Assembly (NCBI GenBank): GCA_944390615.1
Contig: CALXRJ010000091.1
Span: forward strand, 1-24,244
DNA from: an uncultured Clostridia bacterium
GTDB taxonomy: Bacteria > Bacillota > Clostridia > TANB77 > CAG-508
Length of the DNA: 24,244 nt
Reading direction: 5' to 3'
How positions within the stretch are numbered: the stretch's first letter is position 1; every line of letters begins with the position of its first letter. Both the position numbers and the translations under genes were made by a program. Below the pieces are notes generated by a model. It did no database searches. It saw only the letters and a program-made list of their open reading frames with translations, and had not been told where the DNA came from. This document shows, in pieces, positions 1 to 6,996 of the stretch.

Positions 1-887
1 TATTAACCTATTTAATAGGAGAAGGAATTGAAAATATATTTAAAAACAAAAAACAAGCAGCAACCTCATTTGGAACAATGTGTGTTATCATGATATTTTT
101 TGGTATATGTTTCATATTAGTAGGAAATTTCAATCACTTTATCAGGCAGGTAGAATCAGAACAAGGCATACAAGTATATATACAAAATGACGCAACAAAT
201 GACGAAATAACAGCTCTTGGAGAACAAATTCAAACCTTAAATGGAGTTAACACAATCGAATTTGTATCAAAAGAGCAAGCTTTACAACAAATGAAAGATC
301 GATTAGGAGAAAAAGGATATTTACTCAATGGCTATGAAGAAAACAATATATTTCCAGCATCATACATCATTACACTTACAGATTTAACATTAAATGAAAA
401 TGTACAAGCAGAAATTCAAAAATTAGACAACGTAAAAAAAATAACAAGTAGTGATCAAACAGTTGCTACACTAGTAAAAATAGCCAAAGGTATTAAAATC
501 GGAAGTTACATAATTATTGCAGCACTTATTTGCATCAGTATTTTTATCATATCAAACACCATAAAACTAACAGTATATGCAAGAAGAAAAGAAATTTCCA
601 TTATGAAATATGTAGGAGCAACCAATAGTTTTATAAGATGGCCTTTTATTGTAGAAGGTGTTATTATAGGAGTGGTTTCTGGAGCTATTTCATTAGCCAT
701 CATTACAGGAATTTATTTGCTTATCTCACAAAACATTGGCTTTGTAGAATTTTTAGCAAAATTAGGACTAACCTTATTAGATTTTAGCGAAATGTTTAAC
801 TTAATTTTAATTGTATACCTAGTATTAGGAGTAGGAATTGGTGTACTAGGAAGTAGTTTCTCTATGAGAAAATATTTAAAAGTATAA
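1..887 (+). CDS. ftsX: Cell division protein FtsX (5' end cut by window edge)
   Basis: This is the permease-like subunit of the FtsEX complex, which passes the ATPase state of FtsE to murein hydrolases outside the membrane. The frame is open from base 3, before the first ATG at 78, and encodes N-terminal residues typical of FtsX (a cytoplasmic, lysine-rich stretch ending in KNKKQAATSFGT). The true start therefore lies just upstream of the window and few residues are missing. About 294 residues are visible. They form one membrane helix after the N-terminal stretch, an extracellular domain of roughly 110 residues, then three helices, with the family motif ARRKEISIMKYVGA after the second helix. 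ftsE is expected immediately upstream. The next two genes encode coiled-coil/M23 hydrolases, the usual clients of FtsEX. Assignment is from family pattern and context and is firm. Confidence 0.93.
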   Translation, partial: LTYLIGEGIENIFKNKKQAATSFGTMCVIMIFFGICFILVGNFNHFIRQVESEQGIQVYIQNDATNDEITALGEQIQTLNGVNTIEFVSKEQALQQMKDRLGEKGYLLNGYEENNIFPASYIITLTDLTLNENVQAEIQKLDNVKKITSSDQTVATLVKIAKGIKIGSYIIIAALICISIFIISNTIKLTVYARRKEISIMKYVGATNSFIRWPFIVEGVIIGVVSGAISLAIITGIYLLISQNIGFVEFLAKLGLTLLDFSEMFNLILIVYLVLGVGIGVLGSSFSMRKYLKV

Positions 888-928
888 TATTTATCCTAAA
901 AAAGCAATCTGAAGGGAGGTAGAAGCAA

Positions 929-2074
929 TTGCGCAAACCATATAAAATAATACTAATTAGTATATTAATTTGCGCCATTTCTTTTGTTTCTTACGCAGCA
1001 GACCTAAATGAATTACAAGACCAAAAAAATGAAATCCAAAATCAAATTGAAGAAAGTAATACCCAACTATCAGATATTGATGAAGAACTAACAGAAAACT
1101 TACAACAAATCCAAAAATTAGATGAAAGTATTCAAACAACAGAACAAACATTAAAAGACTTAACTCAAAAAATTTCAGAAAAAGAAGAAGAAATCGTTAA
1201 TATAGAAAAAGAGCTAGAGGTAATAACGCAAAAATACAATACCCAAAAAGAACTATTAGATGCAAGACTAGTTGCTATGTACGAAACAGAAAATACAAAT
1301 TACTTAGATGTTGTTTTAGGCGCAGATAGCTTAACAGATTTTATATCCACGTATTATTTAATAACAGAGCTTGCATCATATGATATAGACTTATTAGAAT
1401 TAGTAGAGAGTCAAAAAAATGAAATTGAACAGAAAAATCAACAACTAAGCAAGCAAAAAGAATCATTAGAATCTGAAAAAAGAACATCACAAATGACCCA
1501 AATAGCTTTATCTAACACGAAACTTTTAAGAGAAAATTATATAGCCAAATTAAATGAAGAAGAACAAGCCATACAAGCCAAAATTGACGAATATTATAAT
1601 CAAATCAACGAAATAGAAGCAGAAATTAAAAATTTAGCAGCAACAGTTAGTTTTGGAGAAGACTATCAAGGGGGACCAATGCAATGGCCAATATATGAGC
1701 ATTACACAATTACATCCAATTATGGAATGAGAACACATCCCATAACAGGAGTTTATAAACTTCACACAGGAGTTGATATTAGTGCAGGAATTGGAACCGA
1801 TTTTACAGCAATGGCAAATGGAATTGTAGTAAAAGCAGAATATAATGCAGCCTATGGAAACATGGTTATAATAGACCATGGAGGCGGTGTACAAACACTT
1901 TATGCACATGGTTCTCAAATTATGGTTCAAGTAGGACAAGAAGTAAAAGCAGGAGATGTTGTTTTAAAGGTAGGATCAACAGGTTATTCAACAGGACCAC
2001 ATGCCCATTTTGAAGTTAGAATTAATGGGGATCCTGTCAATCCATTAGATTATGTTTCTATACCAGAAGAATAA
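929..2074 (+). CDS. Coiled-coil M23 murein hydrolase (EnvC/PcsB-like), paralogue 1
   Basis: This is a secreted cell-wall hydrolase, likely activated by FtsEX. The start is a TTG at 929, chosen because GGGAGGT lies 8 nt upstream and it gives a proper signal peptide (residues 1-24, ending SYAA). Residues about 25-240 form long coiled coil, with a PcsB-type segment (LDVVLGADSLTDFIS) in the middle. Residues about 255-378 are an M23/LytM domain with every expected catalytic element: H279 and D283 (HTGVD), H327 (YAHGS), H358 and H360 (HAHFE). Unlike E. coli EnvC, whose LytM domain lost its zinc ligands, this one should be an active zinc endopeptidase. It lies 41 bp after ftsX and 39 bp before a close paralogue. 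The exact bond cut (stem peptide or cross-bridge) cannot be told from the sequence. Confidence 0.9.
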   Translation: MRKPYKIILISILICAISFVSYAADLNELQDQKNEIQNQIEESNTQLSDIDEELTENLQQIQKLDESIQTTEQTLKDLTQKISEKEEEIVNIEKELEVITQKYNTQKELLDARLVAMYETENTNYLDVVLGADSLTDFISTYYLITELASYDIDLLELVESQKNEIEQKNQQLSKQKESLESEKRTSQMTQIALSNTKLLRENYIAKLNEEEQAIQAKIDEYYNQINEIEAEIKNLAATVSFGEDYQGGPMQWPIYEHYTITSNYGMRTHPITGVYKLHTGVDISAGIGTDFTAMANGIVVKAEYNAAYGNMVIIDHGGGVQTLYAHGSQIMVQVGQEVKAGDVVLKVGSTGYSTGPHAHFEVRINGDPVNPLDYVSIPEE

Positions 2075-2113
2075 AGAAATTACAGAAAGAAAAGAAGAAA
2101 GAAGGAAATTTAA

Positions 2114-3391
2114 ATGAAAAAAAATATAGAAATATTAATAAGTGTACTAATAATTGCCATCATAATAACATACAATACAATAAGTGTAGCAGCATCAGTA
2201 AGTGATTTACAAGATCAACAGACATCTGTCAATAATGAGATACAAGAGCAAGAAAAAAAGCTAGATGAAATAACAGCTGAAAAGTCAGAAACCCTTACAG
2301 CTGTAGAACAGTTAAGTTCTGAAATTTCATCTTATGAAAGGGAAATAGAAGAATTATCCAATCAAATCACATCTTTAGAGCAACAAATTCAAGAAGCTGG
2401 GGAAAAAATAAAAGAAGATGAAGAAAAATATCAAAAAGATCAAGAAGCACTAAATGAAAGATTAGTTACGATCTATGAAAATGGAGAAATCTCTTATTTA
2501 GATGTTTTACTATCATCTAATAGCTTAACAGACTTTATATCAAGTTACTACATCGTATCAGAGCTTACCTCTTATGATACAGAAATGTTAGAAAAATTAG
2601 AAGCAGAAAAACAACAAATTGAAAACGAAAAAGCAGAAATGGAAAAAAATCAAGAACAAATAAAAACAAATAAAGAAACCCAAGAATCAAAGCAAGAAGC
2701 TTTAAAGGTAGCAAGATCAGAAAAAGAACAATATGTTGCTCAACTTTCAGAAGAAGAGCAAAAAACACAAGAGGTCATTGATGAATTAGAACAAACGAAC
2801 AAAGACTTAGACAAACAAATTGAAGCAGCACAAGCAGCCATTGAAAAAGCAAAACGAGAAGCAGCAGCTAAAGCGGAAGAAGAAAAGAAAAATCAAAACT
2901 CATCATCCAATTCATCCAACTCTTCTAATTCATCTGGCTCATCAGGTTCATCTGGTACGCCAAGTTCTGGTCAAAGTTCTTATGGATTTATTTGGCCAGT
3001 AAATACAAAATATAATATAACAACAACCTGGTATTATTCAAGTGGAAGCTTACATGGAGCAGTAGATTTTAGTGGTTCAGGAATTTCTGGAACACCAATT
3101 TATGCAGTAGCAGATGGATATGTTGTAACTTCAACAGCAGTAACAGATGGAAAAGGAAACTACACAAGTTATGGAAATTACATATTAATTGCACATTATA
3201 ATGGATTATACACCCTATATGCCCATTGTAGTCAAAGAAATGTTTCAGCAGGGCAAACAGTTACGCAAGGGCAAGTGATAGGTGCAGTTGGGTCAACAGG
3301 AAACTCATCAGGTCCACACCTTCATTTTGAAGTACGTACTAGTCCAGGAAAATATGCAAATCGAGTAAATCCAATCAACTATTTACCTTAA
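2114..3391 (+). CDS. Coiled-coil M23 murein hydrolase (EnvC/PcsB-like), paralogue 2
   Basis: Tandem paralogue of the preceding gene. It has the same plan: signal peptide (about residues 1-27, ending VAA), coiled coil to about residue 258, and a C-terminal M23 domain. The shared central segment reads SLTDFISSYYIVSEL here. Unlike paralogue 1 it has a serine/glycine/asparagine-rich linker at about residues 262-290, between coiled coil and catalytic domain. The zinc and catalytic residues are intact: H314 and D318 (HGAVD), H371 (YAHCS), H402 and H404 (HLHFE). The ATG at 2114 follows AGAAGGAAA. It is probably co-transcribed with ftsX and paralogue 1. The flexible linker suggests a different reach or regulation for the catalytic domain; that is inference. 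Confidence 0.9.
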   Translation: MKKNIEILISVLIIAIIITYNTISVAASVSDLQDQQTSVNNEIQEQEKKLDEITAEKSETLTAVEQLSSEISSYEREIEELSNQITSLEQQIQEAGEKIKEDEEKYQKDQEALNERLVTIYENGEISYLDVLLSSNSLTDFISSYYIVSELTSYDTEMLEKLEAEKQQIENEKAEMEKNQEQIKTNKETQESKQEALKVARSEKEQYVAQLSEEEQKTQEVIDELEQTNKDLDKQIEAAQAAIEKAKREAAAKAEEEKKNQNSSSNSSNSSNSSGSSGSSGTPSSGQSSYGFIWPVNTKYNITTTWYYSSGSLHGAVDFSGSGISGTPIYAVADGYVVTSTAVTDGKGNYTSYGNYILIAHYNGLYTLYAHCSQRNVSAGQTVTQGQVIGAVGSTGNSSGPHLHFEVRTSPGKYANRVNPINYLP

Positions 3392-3413
3392 ATCATAAAA
3401 TTGAATCATAAAA

Positions 3414-3459
3414 AGGAGGGGCTTATGCTAGCAATAAAAACTAGCATAAGCTAAAGACT
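3414..3459 (+). promoter_or_regulatory. Shine-Dalgarno plus hairpin controlling ctpA start
   Basis: AGGAGGGG (3414-3421) is followed at once by a perfect 11-bp stem, GCTTATGCTAG (3421-3431) with CTAGCATAAGC (3441-3451), and a 9-nt loop. The ctpA ATG is at 3460 with no Shine-Dalgarno in the 8 nt directly before it. If the hairpin forms, the Shine-Dalgarno and ATG come to an effective spacing of about 8 nt. No T-run follows the stem, so it is not a standard terminator. Confidence 0.6.
3425..3454 (+). CDS. Possible 9-codon leader mini-ORF before ctpA
   Basis: ATG at 3425 opens MLAIKTSIS and stops at TAA 3452-3454. It sits 5 nt behind an AGGAGG core (3414-3419 of AGGAGGGG), a better Shine-Dalgarno position than that of the ctpA start at 3460. 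The ORF lies almost wholly inside a perfect inverted repeat (3421-3431/3441-3451), so its codons may only be a by-product of the hairpin. Its stop is 5 nt before the ctpA ATG, which would suit translational coupling. Whether it is translated is unknown. Confidence 0.3.
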   Translation: MLAIKTSIS

Positions 3460-4689
3460 ATGAAAGAAGAAAAAAAACTAAAAATTTATCAAGCTATCAT
3501 GTTAATTCTATTAACAGCATTTGTAACCTTTATGATTACAGCATTTTCTATGTATACCTATTTTAACAATACAGATATTACTTTATCTGCCGACCAAAAT
3601 ACTTCTCAGTCAAATTTTGATTTAAAAAGCTATTTAAAAAAAGTAAGAAATGTGATTAATAAATACTACTTATGGAATGACGAAATAGACGAAGAGCAGC
3701 TAGAAAAAGGAGCTGTAGAAGGATATGTAGCAGCATTAGGAGATGAATATACAGAATATATTCCAGCAGATGAAATGCAAGAATATACAGAAAACATCAC
3801 AGGAAATTTTGTAGGGATAGGTATTTATATGATTGCAGATGAAACATCAGGAAGAGTGGTTGTTTACTATCCTATTCCAGAAAGTCCAGCCGAAAAAGCA
3901 GGTATACAAGCTGGAGATATTATTATCAGCGTAGATGGAACAGAATATACAGCTGATGATTTTGAAAATATTTCTGACTACATAAAAGGAGAAGAAGGAT
4001 CAACCGTAAACCTAGTAATAGAAAGAAATGGTGAAAGAAAGACTTTTGATATTGTAAGAGAAAGGATAAATACCAATCCAATTACAATTGAAATGCTGGA
4101 AAACAATATTGGTTATCTGAAATTACCAAGTTTTGACGAAGGAACAGCAGATGATTTTGAAGCAAAAGTAAAAGAATTGCAAGCAGAAGGAGCCAAAAAA
4201 TTAATCATCGATTTACGAAATAATGGTGGTGGAATTGTAGGAGAAGCAACAGATATTGCAGATATGTTATTAGAAAAAGGAAAAACCATTATTTCAACAG
4301 TAGATAATCAAGATGAAAAAGAAGTGACATTTTCAGAAAAAGATCCAACTTTTACGATGGATGTAATTGTCTTAGTTAACGAAAATTCAGCAAGTGCGTC
4401 TGAAATACTAGCTTGTAGCTTGCAAGATAATGAAAGAGCTAAAATTGTAGGAACCAAAACATATGGAAAAGGAATTATTCAAACACTACTTTCCTTAACT
4501 GATGGTAGTGGCTTAAAAATAACAACAGAAGAATATTATACACCAAAAGGAACAACCATACATAAAGTAGGAATCACACCAGATGAAGTAGTTGAACTTC
4601 CAGATACTGTAACAAGTATATATGCAGTAGAAAGAGAACAAGATACACAACTTCAAAAAGCAATGGAACTTTTACAAAGTCAATCCTAA
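3460..4689 (+). CDS. ctpA: S41 carboxyl-terminal processing protease (CtpA/CtpB type)
   Basis: Membrane-anchored serine protease acting outside the cytoplasmic membrane; the family trims or degrades envelope proteins and, in Bacillus CtpB, acts in spore signalling. Residues about 10-33 form one membrane anchor. A PDZ domain spans roughly 115-195 (FVGIGIYM through AGDIIISVDG). The S41 core carries the Ser-Lys-Gln catalytic set with CtpB-like spacing: S312 in SASASE, K337 and Q341 in YGKGIIQ. The length of 409 residues is normal. The ATG at 3460 lacks its own adjacent Shine-Dalgarno; initiation probably depends on the upstream hairpin or mini-ORF. It sits 68 bp after the two hydrolases, a gene order common in Clostridia near ftsEX, so a role in hydrolase turnover is plausible. 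Which Ctp subtype it is remains open. Confidence 0.92.
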   Translation: MKEEKKLKIYQAIMLILLTAFVTFMITAFSMYTYFNNTDITLSADQNTSQSNFDLKSYLKKVRNVINKYYLWNDEIDEEQLEKGAVEGYVAALGDEYTEYIPADEMQEYTENITGNFVGIGIYMIADETSGRVVVYYPIPESPAEKAGIQAGDIIISVDGTEYTADDFENISDYIKGEEGSTVNLVIERNGERKTFDIVRERINTNPITIEMLENNIGYLKLPSFDEGTADDFEAKVKELQAEGAKKLIIDLRNNGGGIVGEATDIADMLLEKGKTIISTVDNQDEKEVTFSEKDPTFTMDVIVLVNENSASASEILACSLQDNERAKIVGTKTYGKGIIQTLLSLTDGSGLKITTEEYYTPKGTTIHKVGITPDEVVELPDTVTSIYAVEREQDTQLQKAMELLQSQS

Positions 4690-4724
4690 AAACATTTTGA
4701 TTTGGGAAGATAGGGGAGCAGAAC

Positions 4725-5321
4725 ATGAATTTACCAAATAAATTAACCATATTTAGAATGATACTAGTACCAATCATGGTTATCATACCATACTTTCCTA
4801 TACAGGGAGAATTTTTGGGAATACCAGTTTCTTATTGGATAATAGATCTCATTTTTATTTTAGCATCTATAACAGATAAATTAGATGGAAGCATAGCTAG
4901 ATCAAAAAATTTAGTAACAACTTTTGGCAAATTTTTAGACCCAATTGCAGATAAAATTTTAGTTTTAGCAGCTTTAATCTTATTAGTAGATTTAGGAAAA
5001 ATTCCGGCCTGGATACCAATTTTAGTATTATTCCGAGAATTTATGGTATCAGGTTATCGCTTAATTGCCTCACAAAACGGAGGTCAAGTAATTGCAGCAT
5101 CTATTTGGGGAAAATTAAAAACCGTTACCCAAATGATTGCTATTATACTAGCTTATATGGATATTGGCGTATTTTGGGAATGCTTTACCGGAGAGCTTAC
5201 AGGAATTAGATTTATCATTAATCTTGCAGCAACCATTATGATGCTAATATCAGTTGTAGCAACTGTATTTTCAGGAATTGATTATTTGAAAGGTGGTAAA
5301 GATTTACTGAAAGATAAGTAA
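4725..5321 (+). CDS. pgsA: CDP-diacylglycerol-glycerol-3-phosphate 3-phosphatidyltransferase
   Basis: Integral membrane enzyme that makes phosphatidylglycerophosphate, the precursor of phosphatidylglycerol, from CDP-diacylglycerol and glycerol-3-phosphate. The complete CDP-alcohol phosphotransferase motif is present: D51, D54, G55, A58, R59, G68, D72 and D76 (DKLDGSIAR, then GKFLDPIAD). The N-terminus MNLPNKLTIFRM is characteristic of PgsA, and 198 residues with several membrane helices fits. AGGGGAG lies 6 nt before the ATG. The gene is 35 bp behind ctpA in the same direction, so it is probably in the same transcript. The motif is shared by all class-I CDP-alcohol phosphotransferases; PgsA is preferred over cardiolipin synthase on the N-terminus and the LFREFMVSGYR segment. 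Confidence 0.92.
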   Translation: MNLPNKLTIFRMILVPIMVIIPYFPIQGEFLGIPVSYWIIDLIFILASITDKLDGSIARSKNLVTTFGKFLDPIADKILVLAALILLVDLGKIPAWIPILVLFREFMVSGYRLIASQNGGQVIAASIWGKLKTVTQMIAIILAYMDIGVFWECFTGELTGIRFIINLAATIMMLISVVATVFSGIDYLKGGKDLLKDK

Positions 5322-5415
5322 AAATAGAAAGATCGTAAAAATACCATAAAGGATAATAAAACACAATAAAAAGGTAACAATAAATTTCACAAAGAAGAAA
5401 AGTAGGGGTGATCAT

Positions 5416-6261
5416 ATGACAATAAAAGCACTATTAAATCAAGCAGTTATTATGTTAAAAAATGAAAATATAGAAGCACCAAAAAACAAAGCAAGAATGT
5501 TATTGCAAGCTACTTTAAAAAAATCAAGAGAATACTTAATGATATATGATACCAAAGAAGTTACCGAAAACCAAAGAGAACAATATATAAAAAATGTAAA
5601 AAAATTAATTTCAGGTATTCCACTACAATATATTACAGGAAGACAAGAATTCATGAAATTAAATTTTTTAGTAACAAAAGATGTATTAATTCCAAGACCA
5701 GATACAGAAATTTTAGTAGAAGAAGTCATAAAATTAGCTAACAACATAAATAATCCAGTTATCCTAGATTTATGCACAGGAAGTGGAGCCATTGCAGTAT
5801 CTTGTGCCAAATATATAAAAAACACACAAATTTATGCAACTGATATCAGTATGAAAGCCATTGAAATTGCAAAGAAAAATGCAGAATTCAATGGGGTAAA
5901 AAATAACATTACATTTATAGAATCTAATTTATTTACCAAAATCAAAGAGCAAAAATTTGACATTATAGTATCTAACCCACCTTACATAGAAACAGACACC
6001 CTAAAAACCCTTCCAAAAGATGTGCAAAATGAACCAAAACTAGCACTAGATGGGGGAAAAGATGGATTAGATTTTTACAGAAAAATAGCAGAAAATGCCT
6101 ATAAATTTTTAAATAGACAAGGATATTTATGTTTAGAAATTGGCTATAATCAGAAGCATTCTGTTCTAAAAATTTTAGAAAATCAGAAAAGATATATCAA
6201 TTTATATGCTAAAAAAGATTTATGTGAAAATGATCGCGTAATTGTTGCACAAATTGGCTAA
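5416..6261 (+). CDS. prmC: Release factor glutamine N5-methyltransferase
   Basis: Methylates the glutamine of the GGQ motif of peptide release factors, using S-adenosylmethionine. The N-terminal helical domain covers about residues 1-85 and the Rossmann methyltransferase domain follows. The SAM-binding loop is DLCTGSGAI from D118; the substrate-glutamine motif NPPY is at 187-190, followed by IE as in PrmC. The sequence RQEFMKLNFLVTKDVLIPRP before the SAM loop is the usual PrmC signature. The length of 281 residues is normal. AGGGGTG lies 5 nt before the ATG. prmC often follows prfA, but no release-factor gene is in this window; a 94-bp AT-rich gap without recognisable signals separates it from pgsA. 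Confidence 0.93.
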   Translation: MTIKALLNQAVIMLKNENIEAPKNKARMLLQATLKKSREYLMIYDTKEVTENQREQYIKNVKKLISGIPLQYITGRQEFMKLNFLVTKDVLIPRPDTEILVEEVIKLANNINNPVILDLCTGSGAIAVSCAKYIKNTQIYATDISMKAIEIAKKNAEFNGVKNNITFIESNLFTKIKEQKFDIIVSNPPYIETDTLKTLPKDVQNEPKLALDGGKDGLDFYRKIAENAYKFLNRQGYLCLEIGYNQKHSVLKILENQKRYINLYAKKDLCENDRVIVAQIG

Positions 6262-6294
6262 TTTAACAATAGAACGGGAGGAAACTTTCCAAAT

Positions 6295-6366
6295 TTGAAA
6301 AAATTAGTTCATCTTTTTCGGATAAATCTTAAAATATTTGCCACAATAAAATATAAGCAATTCTAA
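6295..6366 (+). CDS. Possible 23-codon cationic small ORF
   Basis: Between prmC and the CBS gene, GGGAGG (6276-6281) precedes a TTG at 6295 that opens a 23-codon frame ending at TAA 6364-6366. The product would be small, basic and partly hydrophobic (begins MKKLVHLFRI). The Shine-Dalgarno spacing of 13 nt is long and TTG is a weak start. The strong GGGAGG without another gene behind it is the main reason to list it. Only comparison with relatives could establish it as real. Confidence 0.2.
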   Translation: MKKLVHLFRINLKIFATIKYKQF

Positions 6367-6401
6367 AAAATTGCCTAAAAATTAGAAAGGTGGTAAAAGA
6401 A

Positions 6402-6851
6402 ATGAAAGTAAATGAATGCATGTGTCAAGATGTATGTTTTGTAAAACCAGATTGTAAGGTTTATGATGCAGCTAGAATTATGAACGAAAATCATATAGGA
6501 TGTATTCCTGTATGTGATGATGAAAAAAATGTAGTCGGACTATTAACAGACAGAGATATTGTTTTAAGAACCGTAGCTTGTGACAAAAACACCAAAACAA
6601 CCCCAGTAAGTGAAATCATGACAACCAATGTATGTACTTGTGGCTGTGAAGAAGATATAAACCAAGCACAAAATTTAATGGCTAAAAATCAGATCAGAAG
6701 AGTACCAGTTGTAGACAGTCAAAACAAAATGGTAGGTATCTTAACATTAGGAGACTTAGCCCATAAAGGAAAACAACTAGGAGAACACAACTTTTCAGCA
6801 ACGGTAGAAAATATCTGTGATTGTAAAGGAACCATAAAAAATTATTGTTAA
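6402..6851 (+). CDS. Cysteine-rich tandem CBS-domain protein
   Basis: A soluble protein of 149 residues made of two CBS domains (about 8-62 and 72-127), modules that in known proteins bind adenine nucleotides and act as energy sensors. Family landmarks are clear: GLLTDRDIVLR in the first domain and NQIRRVPVVD with VGILTLGDLA in the second. The start was moved to ATG 6402 because AAAGGTGG lies 8 nt before it; an in-frame GTG at 6390 overlaps that site. Thirteen cysteines occur (6, 8, 12, 18, 34, 38, 60, 78, 80, 82, 139, 141, 149), several as CxC or CxCxC. This is far above normal for this family and suggests metal binding or redox sensing. No partner is evident. It appears to stand alone between prmC and sipL. 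Confidence 0.85.
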   Translation: MKVNECMCQDVCFVKPDCKVYDAARIMNENHIGCIPVCDDEKNVVGLLTDRDIVLRTVACDKNTKTTPVSEIMTTNVCTCGCEEDINQAQNLMAKNQIRRVPVVDSQNKMVGILTLGDLAHKGKQLGEHNFSATVENICDCKGTIKNYC

Positions 6852-6996
6852 AAACAAACATCATCTGAAACCTAATTTTAGCAAAAAAAATAAAAAATAA
6901 AGCATAAAAATAAAACCTCTTAATATAATTAATAAAAACGAGATAATTGATTTTTAATTAACTCAAGATTATTAAATTATATTAGGAGGTTATTTT

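Noticed and set aside
1634..1939. Antisense ORF of 101 codons within the first M23 hydrolase gene
   Set aside because: It is opposite a well-supported coding region and has a composition typical of an antisense reading frame, with no domain.
3421..3451. Hairpin before ctpA read as a transcription terminator
   Set aside because: No U-tract follows the stem, and ctpA begins 9 nt later in what looks like one operon.
6852..6996. Sporulation promoter for sipL
   Set aside because: AT-rich matches to a SigE-like -10 (CATAAAAAT near 6903) exist, but no correctly spaced -35 was found; the SigA-like alternative (TTGATT 6947-6952, TATTAA 6970-6975) is also weak.
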